A DNA stretch of 29,698 nt, from assembly GCA_946496115.1 (NCBI GenBank), contig CAMMFK010000006.1:1-29698 (forward strand), written 5' to 3'. Both the position numbers and the translations under genes were made by a program. Shown here piece by piece: positions 1-7,438 of this stretch. Under the pieces are notes generated by a model. It saw only the letters and a program-made list of their open reading frames with translations. It had not been told where the DNA came from and searched no databases. Numbering within the stretch: position 1 is the stretch's first letter; each line of letters begins with the position of its first letter. This DNA comes from an uncultured Clostridium sp. (GTDB lineage: Bacteria > Bacillota > Clostridia > TANB77 > CAG-508).

Positions 1-1
1 A

Positions 2-229
2 ATAGAAGACCCATTAGAAACAGTCATGAAAGAAGAATATTATAAAGAAATACAAAATGCAATAGATAAATCTCTAAGCACATTTGAAAAACAAGTATTA
101 GATAGATTTATCAAAGGAGAAAGTTATATAACGATAGCACAAAAACTAGATTCCCCAGTAAAATCAGTAGATAATGCTATTCAAAGAATTCGTAAAAAAG
201 CAATAAAAAACATGTTTAATGAAAATTAA
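2..229 (+). CDS. C-terminal end of a SigH-like RNA polymerase sigma factor (partial)
   Basis: An open frame enters at the left edge and gives 75 residues, so the first ATG at 26 is internal and not the start. The segment is sigma region 4: an FEKQVL start, the IAQKLDSPVKSVDNAIQRIR helix-turn-helix and a basic tail, which read the -35 element. By eye it is about two-thirds identical to the end of the complete SigH at 396-1052, including the EDPL motif before region 4, so it is a paralog and not a copy. SigH in sporulating Firmicutes directs early stationary-phase and sporulation genes; a role for this copy is inference. Its last codons are the left arm of a terminator hairpin. It converges on the tRNA and on the second SigH gene. 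The N-terminal part lies outside the window. Confidence 0.85.
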   Translation: MEDPLETVMKEEYYKEIQNAIDKSLSTFEKQVLDRFIKGESYITIAQKLDSPVKSVDNAIQRIRKKAIKNMFNEN

Positions 230-240
230 ACATGTTTTTT
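205..240. terminator. Bidirectional intrinsic terminator between the sigma factor and tRNA-Thr
   Basis: A perfect 16-bp inverted repeat (205-220 and 225-240) with a GAAA loop has an A-run on its left side and a T-run on its right. It can therefore end plus-strand transcripts of the sigma-factor gene and minus-strand transcripts of the tRNA. The stem is AT-rich, so strength is uncertain. The left arm lies inside the last codons and the right arm after the stop. Confidence 0.7.
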
Positions 241-242
241 TG

Positions 243-318
243 TGGGGCTTCCAACGGGAATTGAACCCGTGACCTCAGCCTTACCAAGGCTGCACTCTAC
301 CTACTGAGCTATACCGGC
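243..318 (-). tRNA. tRNA-Thr (anticodon GGT) with a mismatched acceptor stem, possibly a hybrid or pseudogene
   Basis: Read on the minus strand, the cloverleaf has U8/A9, a D arm (GCTC with GAGT), an anticodon stem CAGCC/GGCTG around loop TTGGTAA, a T arm with TTCAATT between ACGGG and CCCGT, and an encoded CCA (245-243). The anticodon GGT reads ACC (Thr). The acceptor strands do not match: 5' GCCGGTA against 3' TGGAAGC leaves pairs 3-70, 4-69 and 5-68 unpaired and 6-67 as a wobble. GCCGGTA would need TACCGGC, and TGGAAGC would need GCTTCCA, so the two halves look as if they came from different tRNA-Thr genes. A tRNA-Thr just downstream of sigH is a familiar clostridial arrangement. Function of this copy is doubtful. 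Confidence 0.75.
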
Positions 319-326
319 AAATATAT

Positions 327-351
327 CTAAACTGCATATATTGCAGTTTAG
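327..351. other. Perfect 10-bp inverted repeat between sigH and tRNA-Thr
   Basis: Arms CTAAACTGCA and TGCAGTTTAG flank the 5-nt loop TATAT. On the minus strand the hairpin follows the sigH stop and ends 8 nt before the tRNA 5' end. There is no clear U-run after it on that strand, so it may be a weak terminator or a processing structure rather than a canonical intrinsic terminator. Confidence 0.5.
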
Positions 352-395
352 GCTTATTATGTTTTTTAGTTGAAGCAATTCTAAAATCGCATATT

Positions 396-1052
396 TTAAG
401 AAATCATTTCATTTCCCAAATTTTTTATAGTTTTCTTTCTAATTCTTTGAATTGCATTATCTATTGATTTTACTGGTGAATTAAGTTCTTCTGCAATTTG
501 TATGTATGATTGGCCTTCAATAAATTTTGAAAGCACTTGTTTTTCAAAATCACTTAGTGACTCTGAAATCGTCTTTTCAATTGTTTTATAATATTCGTTT
601 TTTGTCACTGTATCAAGTGGGTCTTCAACTGGATTTGCATCTAATACCTCTATTAATTGTCCTTCTTCCTCTCCATCTTCATTTTCATAGCTTGATGAAT
701 TTAAAGACAAATACGAATTAAGAGGCATATGTTTTTGCCTATTTGAACCCTTTATAGCAGTAATCACTTGTCTTTCAACACAAAGGTTAGCAAAAGTTTT
801 AAATGAGTTTTGCTTTTCTTGGTCAAAGTCTCTAATGGCCTTATAAAGCCCGATAAGACCTTCCTGAACTATATCTTCTTTTTCTGCACCATTTAAGTAA
901 TATTTGCTTACTTTCATGTTCACAACATCTTTGTATTTGTTAATCAAGAACTCCAAAGCCTCTTTGTTATTGGCTTTTGCCCTTTTAACAATTTCTTCAT
1001 CTGTCATGTTCTCAAATATTTCTTTTGAAAAGAAAACGTTGCCTTTTGTCAT
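396..1052 (-). CDS. sigH: RNA polymerase sigma-H factor (SigH, sigma-70 family)
   Basis: The 218-residue protein has the SigH layout: a region 2 core with the DIVQEGLIGLYKAIRDFD helix that binds core polymerase and the -10 element, a SFKTFANLCVERQVITAIK stretch, the RQKHMPLNSYLSLN signature, an acidic linker ending EDPLDTV, and a region 4 helix-turn-helix (IAEELNSPVKSIDNAIQRIR). SigH drives early sporulation and transition-state genes in Firmicutes. I place the start at 1052: the longer frame to 1133 would begin upstream of a consensus promoter at 1086-1114, while an ATG at 1052 follows GGAGG at a somewhat long 12-nt spacing. A second ATG at 1007 (MTDEE) has a weaker ribosome site. It is transcribed towards tRNA-Thr. 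Confidence 0.92.
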   Translation of the reverse strand: MTKGNVFFSKEIFENMTDEEIVKRAKANNKEALEFLINKYKDVVNMKVSKYYLNGAEKEDIVQEGLIGLYKAIRDFDQEKQNSFKTFANLCVERQVITAIKGSNRQKHMPLNSYLSLNSSSYENEDGEEEGQLIEVLDANPVEDPLDTVTKNEYYKTIEKTISESLSDFEKQVLSKFIEGQSYIQIAEELNSPVKSIDNAIQRIRKKTIKNLGNEMIS

Positions 1053-1085
1053 TCTAAATGTATACCTCCAATGTTTTACCTTTGT

Positions 1086-1114
1086 ATTATATTGATAAAA
1101 TGGCTCAATGTCAA
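1086..1114 (-). promoter_or_regulatory. Consensus housekeeping promoter of sigH
   Basis: On the minus strand TTGACA (1114-1109) and TATAAT (1091-1086) are separated by exactly 17 bp. Transcription would begin near 1079, just upstream of the GGAGG ribosome site and the chosen start at 1052. Both hexamers are perfect matches to the vegetative sigma-A consensus. Confidence 0.85.
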
Positions 1115-1171
1115 TAATTTTAAAAAAATTCACAAAAATTTCTTGTATTCGTAGTTACAATTTAAATTCTA

Positions 1172-1255
1172 TTATTTTTGATTTTGTGCAAAATAGTGTG
1201 TTCATTATTCTTGATTTTGTGTGTATTTCAGCTTTTGTTATTTTTGATTTTGTGT
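1172..1255. repeat. Three 18-bp direct repeats at a 33-bp period upstream of the DUF4143 ATPase
   Basis: Copies of TTATTTTTGATTTTGTG(C/T) start at 1172, 1205 and 1238, exactly 33 bp apart. Copy 2 has one internal change (TTATTC), and the last base varies. The two 15-bp spacers are unrelated to each other. The array ends 64 bp before the ATPase start. A short hairpin (1261-1278: AATGTTG, CATT loop, CAGCATT) and a -10-like TATGAT (1283-1288) without a good -35 follow it. Thirty-three bp is about three helical turns, so bound proteins would sit on one face of the DNA. This suggests iteron-like operator sites; it is too short and too similar to the local base composition to be a CRISPR array. Confidence 0.75.
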
Positions 1256-1318
1256 AAATAAATGTTGCATTCAGCATTACTTTATGATAAAATTATTTTT
1301 AGAGAGGAGTTTAAGTGT

Positions 1319-2671
1319 ATGAAAAGAAAAATTTATAACGACATTTTAAACTGGAAAAATCAAAGCAATGGCAAAACTGCTTTACTAATCGAAGGTGCTA
1401 GACGTGTAGGCAAAAGTTACATTGTTGAAAAATTTGCTAAAGAAAATTACAAATCATATATATTAATTGATTTTTCAAAGGTTCCTAAGGAAATATCAGA
1501 ATTATTTGATAACTATTTAGATAATTTGAATTATTTATTTACTTACTTAGCAGAATATTATGGAGTAAAATTGTATGAAAGAAACTCTTTATTTATTTTT
1601 GATGAGATACAATTTTGTCCAAGAGCTAGAGGTGCAATAAAACATCTCGTTGCTGATGGCAGATATGATTATATAGAAACCGGTTCTTTAATATCCATTA
1701 AGAAAAATGTTAAAGATATTTTAATTCCATCTGAAGAGGAAATATTGAAAATGAATCCAATGGATTTCGAGGAATTTTTATGGGCTATGGGAAATGATAC
1801 TTTAATGAACTTTATAAAAGATTGCTATTCTACACAAAAAGAACTAGGTCAGCCTCTTCACCGTAAGGCAATGGACTATTTTAAAGAATATTTAATAATT
1901 GGTGGAATGCCTCAGGCTGTTTTAGAATATAGAGAAACAAGAGATTTTGAGAAAGCAGACAAAATAAAAAGAAATATTTTAAATTTATATCGCGAAGATA
2001 TTAGAAAACATGCAGATGAATTAAATTTAAAGGTAGAACAAATTTTTGACACTATCCCATCTCAGTTGCAAAAACATGAGAAAAAGTTCAATATATCTAC
2101 TTTAGATGCAAATGCTAGATACAGAAATTATGAAGGTGCGTTTTATTGGTTAACAGATGCCGGCCTAATAAATATTGCCTACAATACAACAGAGCCAAAT
2201 ATAGGCCTTGGACAAAGAATTGATAATAACAGTTTAAAATGTTATATGTTTGATACTGGTTTACTTCTTTCTATGACTTTTAATGAAAAAAATATTATAA
2301 GTGAAGAAGTTTATAAAAAAATATTATTTGATAAATTATCTTTTAATGAAGGTATGATTTTAGAGAATATGGTAGCTCAAATGCTTGTTAGCAGAGGAAG
2401 AAAATTGTACTTCTTCTCTAGAAATAGTAGAGAAGACTCTACTGAAACAATGGAAATAGATTTTTTAATACTAAATAACAAAATAACTTCAAAACATAAT
2501 ATTATTCCAATAGAAGTAAAGTCTGGAGATAGATACACATTTTCTTCTATTTCAAAATTTGTAACAAAATACAATGATTATTTGGGTAATCCGATAATTA
2601 TCCATACAAAAGATTTAAAAATTCAAGATAATATTTTATACTTACCTGTATATATGACTGGATTGCTTTAA
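1319..2671 (+). CDS. AAA-family ATPase with C-terminal DUF4143 domain
   Basis: The 450-residue protein belongs to the AAA_14/DUF4143 ATPase group. Walker A is GARRVGKS (residues 26-33) and Walker B is LFIFDEIQ (D95, E96). The C-terminal DUF4143 part carries a PD-(D/E)XK nuclease-like signature: EIDFL near residue 380 followed by PIEVKSG (E399, K401). These ATPases are common in anaerobes, often in many copies per genome, and their cellular role is not established; defence, mobile-element or toxin-like roles have been suggested from context only. An ATG at 1319 is chosen over one at 1262 because AGAGGAG lies about 9 nt upstream of it. The gene stands alone, preceded by the 33-bp-period repeats and followed by rqcH on the same strand 74 bp later. 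Confidence 0.85.
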   Translation: MKRKIYNDILNWKNQSNGKTALLIEGARRVGKSYIVEKFAKENYKSYILIDFSKVPKEISELFDNYLDNLNYLFTYLAEYYGVKLYERNSLFIFDEIQFCPRARGAIKHLVADGRYDYIETGSLISIKKNVKDILIPSEEEILKMNPMDFEEFLWAMGNDTLMNFIKDCYSTQKELGQPLHRKAMDYFKEYLIIGGMPQAVLEYRETRDFEKADKIKRNILNLYREDIRKHADELNLKVEQIFDTIPSQLQKHEKKFNISTLDANARYRNYEGAFYWLTDAGLINIAYNTTEPNIGLGQRIDNNSLKCYMFDTGLLLSMTFNEKNIISEEVYKKILFDKLSFNEGMILENMVAQMLVSRGRKLYFFSRNSREDSTETMEIDFLILNNKITSKHNIIPIEVKSGDRYTFSSISKFVTKYNDYLGNPIIIHTKDLKIQDNILYLPVYMTGLL

Positions 2672-2745
2672 AACCAAAATTAATATAAGTAAAGATTGTA
2701 GCATTTGTAAATAAAAGTTAATATTTTAATGAGAGGACTGATTAC

Positions 2746-4599
2746 ATGGCATTCGACGGAATAGTTTTAAAAAAAGTTGTAGATGAATTACAAGTTTTAA
2801 AAAATGGTAAAGTTAATAGAATATATGAGCCAAATAAAAATGAGCTTTTAATAAGTATCTATGCAAATGGCAGTACTTACGCTCTAAATATAGATATAAG
2901 TGCAAACAATTACAGGTTAAATTTAACAACAAACGAAAAGCCTAATCCTTTTGTTGCGCCTAATTTTTGTATGCTTATAAGAAAATATTTAATAAACTCA
3001 AGAATTAATAAAATTTATACAAATGGATTAGAAAGAATTTGTTTTATTGAATTTGAATGTTTTAATGAAATGAATGATAAAATTTATAGAACTTTAGCCA
3101 TTGAGCTTATGGGAAAATACAGTAATGTCATTCTTGTTAATTCTGAAAATACTATAATTGATGCTTTAAAAAGATTCGATAGTGAATCTGAAATAATAAA
3201 TACATCAAAAACTTCTAATGCAAAAGATATAACAAATACTAATTCATCGAGTATTAGAAGAGACATTATGCCTGGTCGTAAATATGTTTTTCCTAATTCA
3301 GATAAGCAAGACTTCTTAAGTTTTACTGAAAAAGATTTTGTGGATTATTGTATGAAATCAGATTATCATACTTTAGACGCTTTACTACCCTCTTCATTTA
3401 CTGGAATAAGCAAATTATTCATTCAAAGCTGTTTAGAAGAGCTAAAAATATCTAATACTGTTTCTGAAAATAGTTTAAAAGAAATTTACAAATATATAAA
3501 AGATATTTTAAATGGAATTAGCATTTGCAAAAATTATAAAAATAATTATACTATTTTTAAAGACAATGCAGAAAACAATACTCATATAAGTTCAAAAGCT
3601 GAAACGAGTTTAAGTGATTCAAGCGACAATAATATTAATATAGATAATGACGCAAATGCTAACCTACAAATAAACTTCTTTTTAGATGATTTTTATTTTA
3701 ATAAAGCTCAAGAAGATATTTTCAAAAATTATAGAAATAATCTTCTTAAAATAATTAACGGAACTCTAGATAAGCTTACAAGAAAACTAGATAATATCAA
3801 TTCAAAAATAGAAGCATGTCAAAACATGGAGAAATACAAGGTTTATGGAGAATTGCTTATTGCAAATATTTATAGAATTGATACATTAAAAACATCAGAT
3901 GACTTTGTGGAATTAGAAAACTATTATGATAACAATAATTTAGTTAAAATTCCTATAAATAATGAACTTTCTACTTCTCAAAATGCTGAAAATTACTTTA
4001 AAAAATACAATAAGCAAAAGAATACATTAGAAATAGTAAATGCTCAAAAAAAGGATTCTGAGAAAGAATTAGATTATTTAGAAAGCCTAATCTATGAATT
4101 AGACAATGCTAATGATTTAGATTCTGTGAATGAAATATATAATGAAGTTTCAGAAAATATATTATTTAATGATAACACTAATTTAAAATCAAATGGTAAA
4201 ATGCAAAATAAAGAAGTAAAAAAAGAAACTTCTAGTATAGATAATTATATGAGGATGAATATTGATGGTTACACAGTTTTAATCGGTAAAAATAACAGGC
4301 AAAATGATTATCTAACTATGAAAGTGGCTAATGACAATGATTACTGGTTTCATACTAAAGATATTCATGGTAGCCATGTAATTTTACGCTGTAATGGAGA
4401 TATGCCTAAAATGGAAACAATAATAAAATGTGCCAAAATTGCAGCTTATTATAGTAAAGCCAAATTTTCTTCAAATGTACCAGTTGACTATACTTTAGTT
4501 AAATATGTAAAAAAGCCAAATGGCGCAGTTCCAGGATATGTAATATATACAAATCAAAAAACTGTTAATGTAGAACCAACATCAGGAATCGACTTTTAA
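2746..4599 (+). CDS. rqcH: RqcH, ribosome-associated quality control protein (Rqc2/NEMF homolog)
   Basis: RqcH binds the peptidyl-tRNA on stalled 50S subunits and adds C-terminal alanine tails that mark the nascent chain for degradation. The N-terminal NFACT-N domain begins MAFDGIVLKKVVDEL and contains LERI (E96, R97) where the well-studied bacterial proteins carry the tRNA-contacting Asp-Arg pair. A helical coiled-coil region follows (about 320-460), and the C-terminal NFACT-R domain has DYWFHTKDIHGSHVILR and the PGYVIYTNQKTVNVEP end. At 617 residues it is longer than the usual 550-590; the extra length is Asn/Ser-rich linker around 150-175 and 275-310. GAGAGGA precedes the ATG by 8 nt. It was formerly annotated as a fibronectin-binding protein. 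It converges on the DUF4116 gene. Confidence 0.93.
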   Translation: MAFDGIVLKKVVDELQVLKNGKVNRIYEPNKNELLISIYANGSTYALNIDISANNYRLNLTTNEKPNPFVAPNFCMLIRKYLINSRINKIYTNGLERICFIEFECFNEMNDKIYRTLAIELMGKYSNVILVNSENTIIDALKRFDSESEIINTSKTSNAKDITNTNSSSIRRDIMPGRKYVFPNSDKQDFLSFTEKDFVDYCMKSDYHTLDALLPSSFTGISKLFIQSCLEELKISNTVSENSLKEIYKYIKDILNGISICKNYKNNYTIFKDNAENNTHISSKAETSLSDSSDNNINIDNDANANLQINFFLDDFYFNKAQEDIFKNYRNNLLKIINGTLDKLTRKLDNINSKIEACQNMEKYKVYGELLIANIYRIDTLKTSDDFVELENYYDNNNLVKIPINNELSTSQNAENYFKKYNKQKNTLEIVNAQKKDSEKELDYLESLIYELDNANDLDSVNEIYNEVSENILFNDNTNLKSNGKMQNKEVKKETSSIDNYMRMNIDGYTVLIGKNNRQNDYLTMKVANDNDYWFHTKDIHGSHVILRCNGDMPKMETIIKCAKIAAYYSKAKFSSNVPVDYTLVKYVKKPNGAVPGYVIYTNQKTVNVEPTSGIDF

Positions 4600-4663
4600 A
4601 TTTTACATTGGGGACGGAGCAAATCGTAAAATTTTACGAAAAGGACCGTCCCAAATGTAAAAT
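4600..4663. repeat. Imperfect palindromic (REP-like) element filling the rqcH/DUF4116 gap
   Basis: Arms ATTTTACATTGGGGACGG (4600-4617) and CCGTCCCAAATGTAAAAT (4646-4663) match with one mismatch, and the loop contains a second, perfect palindrome CGTAAAATTTTACG (4625-4638). It occupies the whole gap between the two convergent genes. GGGACGG...CCGTCCC palindromes are familiar dispersed repeats in clostridial genomes. Here it could also end transcription from both sides, although no U-run is present. Confidence 0.75.
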
Positions 4664-5064
4664 CATCCTTCAGGCGGATGCAAAAAGTTATTTATATCTT
4701 CATCTTTTCTAAGTTCGTCAGTCAAAAACATTTCTGCCCTTTTATCCTGTTTTATTGCAGCCATTCCAATGTCTTTATCTCCTCTAAGTCTTTTGCTTGC
4801 ATATTTAAGTATTAAACCTTTATTAGTTACTGCTGCTAAAACGACATCTTTGTCATCTCTTAGTTCTTTACTTGCATAATATAAAAGTTGTCCATCTTGA
4901 GCAACTGCTTTTAAAACTAAATCTTTATCTTCAAACAACTTACTTGATGCATATGCTAAAACCCAACTTGCTTTATCTTTTAATGCTTGAAGCATAAATT
5001 CTTTATTGTCAGCATTTGCTTCAGCGTCTTCTATTTGATACTCTTTCTCTTCCTCTTCTTCCAT
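4663..5064 (-). CDS. DUF4116 repeat protein
   Basis: This small acidic cytoplasmic protein (133 residues) has an EEEEEKE start followed by tandem copies of a repeat of about 25 residues. Each copy reads roughly 'DKxxVLxAVxxxGxxLxYASKxLRxD' (for example KDLVLKAVAQDGQLLYYASKEL and KDVVLAAVTNKGLILKYAS). This is the DUF4116 pattern, a helical repeat of unknown function often seen in long tandem arrays; here only about four copies are present. There is no signal peptide or membrane segment. The ribosome site (GAGATGAGAT before the ATG) is weak. It lies 33 bp downstream of the 80-aa gene on the same strand, and its stop touches the REP-like element. A role in protein-protein interaction is a guess. 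Confidence 0.7.
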   Translation of the reverse strand: MEEEEEKEYQIEDAEANADNKEFMLQALKDKASWVLAYASSKLFEDKDLVLKAVAQDGQLLYYASKELRDDKDVVLAAVTNKGLILKYASKRLRGDKDIGMAAIKQDKRAEMFLTDELRKDEDINNFLHPPEG

Positions 5065-5097
5065 TATCTCATCTCATTTCTTCCTGATTTTTCAACC

Positions 5098-5340
5098 CTA
5101 TCCCTTATCCTGCTTATATTCTATTTCTTCCATATACGGAAACATTTGCTTAATTGCTTTTGTTGTAATCATTGCTTTTACTGGCACTGGATTTTTGCTC
5201 ATTTGCTCTACTAATTCTTGCATATAGCAATTTTCTCTAACTTTATAAACCATATATCTATTTCTTACATAATTAAATAATATTTTATATCCATCGTCTA
5301 AATCTTCTGAAAAGCGTTTGAAAGTGTACTTGCCATCCAT
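5098..5340 (-). CDS. Hypothetical 80-residue protein
   Basis: I do not recognise this protein. It is a soluble, mixed-charge chain (80 residues, several Met and Tyr, no membrane segment or signal peptide). AAGGAGAG lies about 11 nt before the ATG, which supports real expression. It sits between ligA upstream and the DUF4116 gene downstream on the same strand, so the three may be read together, although a REP-like palindrome separates it from ligA. No motif suggests a function. Confidence 0.6.
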   Translation of the reverse strand: MDGKYTFKRFSEDLDDGYKILFNYVRNRYMVYKVRENCYMQELVEQMSKNPVPVKAMITTKAIKQMFPYMEEIEYKQDKG

Positions 5341-5375
5341 TTAGTAATAATCTCTCCTTTTTAATAAATTTGTGC

Positions 5376-5430
5376 CAATAGGGACGCTTCTTATTTACTA
5401 CTTAGTGACAATGATGTGGCATCCCTATTG
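5376..5430. repeat. Palindromic (REP-like) element between ligA and the 80-aa gene
   Basis: Arms CAATAGGGACGC (5376-5387) and GCATCCCTATTG (5419-5430) pair with a single G-T wobble around a 31-nt loop. The GGGACG core resembles the element at 4600-4663, so both may belong to one dispersed family. No U-run follows on the minus strand, so it is not a typical terminator. Confidence 0.6.
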
Positions 5431-5444
5431 ACAATTACTTTCCT

Positions 5445-7430
5445 TTATTTAATCATTTGCTCAAATTCTTCCTCACTAATTACTGTGACTCCAAGTTTTT
5501 GAGCCTTATCTAATTTGCTTCCTGCATCTTCTCCTGCTAGCACATAATCTGTTTTCTTTGATACACTTGATGAAGTTTTTCCACCCATTTTTTCTATTAT
5601 ATCACTAGCTTCTACCCTCGAATATTTTGAAAGCGAACCTGTAATCACAAAAGTTTTTCCATCAAATCTATTGTCTATTTGCTCTTCTAAATGTTTTGTA
5701 TTAACTCCTGCTTTTACTAATCTGTGTACCAAGTCAATTGTCTGCTTTTCTTTAAAGAAACTACATATGCTTTCCGCAATTACTTCGCCTATATCGTCCT
5801 TTGTAGTCAAGTCAAAAGCGGTTGCATTCATCAAATTTTCTAGTGTTCCATATTTCTTAGCTAAAACTTTTGCTAATTTCTTTCCTACGTGTCTAATTCC
5901 AAATGCAGAAATCAAATTTTCTAAATCTCTATTTTTACTTTCATTTATTGCATTTATTAAGTTCTCGGCAAATTTTTTGCCATTTTTCTTTAAAGATGCT
6001 ACATCTTCTACTGTTAGACTATATATATCTGCTATATCTTTTATAAGTTTATTATCCAATAATTGCTCAACTATTTTATATCCAAGACCTGCAATGTCCA
6101 TTCCATCATTTGAAGCAAAATGTACAATATTCCTTAATGCCTTTGCACTACATTCTATTCCTGTACATCTAATTGCCGCTTCGCCCGGTTCTCTTACTGC
6201 TGGTGCACCACAGACTGGACACACTTTTGGCATCTCAAACTCTTTTTCTTCACCTGTTCTTTTATCTTTTAGTACATCTACTACTTCTGGTATTACATCG
6301 CCTTGTTTTTGTATAACAACATGGTCGCCTATCATAAGTCCTTTTTCTTTTATAAAGTCTTCATTGTGAAGAGTTGTTTTAGATATTGTTGAACCAGCAA
6401 CTTTTACAGGTTCTAATACTGCCATTGGAGTAATTACACCTGTTCTTCCAACTTGGCAAATTATATCCTTTAAAATTGTTTCTTTTTTTTCTGGTGGATA
6501 TTTATATGCTATTGCCCATTTTGGCACTTTAAATGTTGTTCCTAATTCTTCTCTAAACTTTAAGTTATCTACTTTTACAACGGCTCCATCTATTCCAAAT
6601 GTAAGCTCTTCTCTTCTATCTCCAATTTCTTTTATTGCTTGGGCTGCTTCATCTATGTTATGACAAAGCTTTCTAAAAGGTACTACATTGAATCCTAAAT
6701 CAGCCAAAAAATTCAGTTCTTCCCAATGTGAATTAAAAGTAGTTCCATCAAATTTTTGTACATTAAATATGTATATATCTAGTGGTCTTTCTGCTGTTAT
6801 TTTGCTATTCAATTGTCTTAAAGAACCAGCAGCTGCATTTCTAGCATTTGCGAAAAGAGTTTGTCCTAGTACTTCCCTTTCTTCATTTAGAGTTTCAAAT
6901 TCTTTTTTACCAATAAAGATTTCACCTCTAACAGTAATATCTAATGGCTCTTTTAATTTATGAGGTATTGATTTTATTGTTTTAACATTTGGTGTTACAT
7001 CTTCTCCAACTAGTCCATCTCCTCTTGTAGCACCTTGAACTAAAATGCCTTTTTCATATTTAAGTGCACAAGATAAACCATCTATTTTTGTTTCAACACA
7101 ATAGTTGGTTTCCTCACCATATTCTTCTGCTTTTTCTTTTATTCTTTTATCAAAATCATATAATTCTTCAAAAGAAAATATATCTTGCAAACTTTGAAGA
7201 GGAACCTCATGTTTTACTTTTGCAAAATCTTCTTTTACATGGCCCCCAACCTTTTGCGTTGGTGAATCAGGAGTTATAAGTTCTGGATGCTCCTTTTCTA
7301 ACTCCTTTAATTCATTCATTAACATATCATATTCATAATCAGATATTTCCGGTTTATCTTCATCATAGTATTTTTTTGAATGATAATTTATCGTTTTACG
7401 TAATTCTTCAATTCTTTCTTTTGCTTCCAT
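5445..7430 (-). CDS. ligA: NAD-dependent DNA ligase LigA
   Basis: LigA seals nicks in replication, repair and recombination, using NAD+ to adenylate its active-site lysine. All family parts are visible in order: the NAD-binding Ia domain (IEELRKTINYHSKKYYDEDKP), the adenylation domain with KIDG (catalytic Lys about residue 115), an OB fold, a four-cysteine zinc finger (CPVCG ... CTGIEC), helix-hairpin-helix repeats (GIRHVGKKLAK) and a C-terminal BRCT domain (FDGKTFVITGSL ... EMGGK-like). Length is 661, normal for the family. I start at the ATG at 7430, because GTGAGG 6 nt upstream is its ribosome site; a GTG at 7442 within that site is less likely. The upstream pgsA stop (7439-7441) lies inside this ribosome site, so the two are translationally linked. 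Confidence 0.96.
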   Translation of the reverse strand: MEAKERIEELRKTINYHSKKYYDEDKPEISDYEYDMLMNELKELEKEHPELITPDSPTQKVGGHVKEDFAKVKHEVPLQSLQDIFSFEELYDFDKRIKEKAEEYGEETNYCVETKIDGLSCALKYEKGILVQGATRGDGLVGEDVTPNVKTIKSIPHKLKEPLDITVRGEIFIGKKEFETLNEEREVLGQTLFANARNAAAGSLRQLNSKITAERPLDIYIFNVQKFDGTTFNSHWEELNFLADLGFNVVPFRKLCHNIDEAAQAIKEIGDRREELTFGIDGAVVKVDNLKFREELGTTFKVPKWAIAYKYPPEKKETILKDIICQVGRTGVITPMAVLEPVKVAGSTISKTTLHNEDFIKEKGLMIGDHVVIQKQGDVIPEVVDVLKDKRTGEEKEFEMPKVCPVCGAPAVREPGEAAIRCTGIECSAKALRNIVHFASNDGMDIAGLGYKIVEQLLDNKLIKDIADIYSLTVEDVASLKKNGKKFAENLINAINESKNRDLENLISAFGIRHVGKKLAKVLAKKYGTLENLMNATAFDLTTKDDIGEVIAESICSFFKEKQTIDLVHRLVKAGVNTKHLEEQIDNRFDGKTFVITGSLSKYSRVEASDIIEKMGGKTSSSVSKKTDYVLAGEDAGSKLDKAQKLGVTVISEEEFEQMIK

Positions 7431-7438
7431 TTGAAACC

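Noticed and set aside
1053..1133. Longer N-terminus for SigH starting at 1133
   Set aside because: That start lies upstream of a consensus promoter (1086-1114) whose transcript begins near 1079, and the added residues do not look like SigH.
1172..1255. Possible CRISPR array from regularly spaced repeats
   Set aside because: Repeats are only 18 bp, spacers only 15 bp, there are three units, and no cas genes are in the window.
2719..2724. Promoter for rqcH (TTGTAG-17-TAATAT)
   Set aside because: The hexamers are weak and the predicted start would fall on the ribosome binding site.
4600..4663. Strong intrinsic terminator between rqcH and the DUF4116 gene
   Set aside because: The stem is long and could pause polymerase, but there is no U-run on either side; it is listed as a palindromic repeat.
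5671..6369. Plus-strand 232-codon open frame inside ligA
   Set aside because: It is an antisense shadow of a well-conserved ligase gene with no ribosome site or recognisable protein features.
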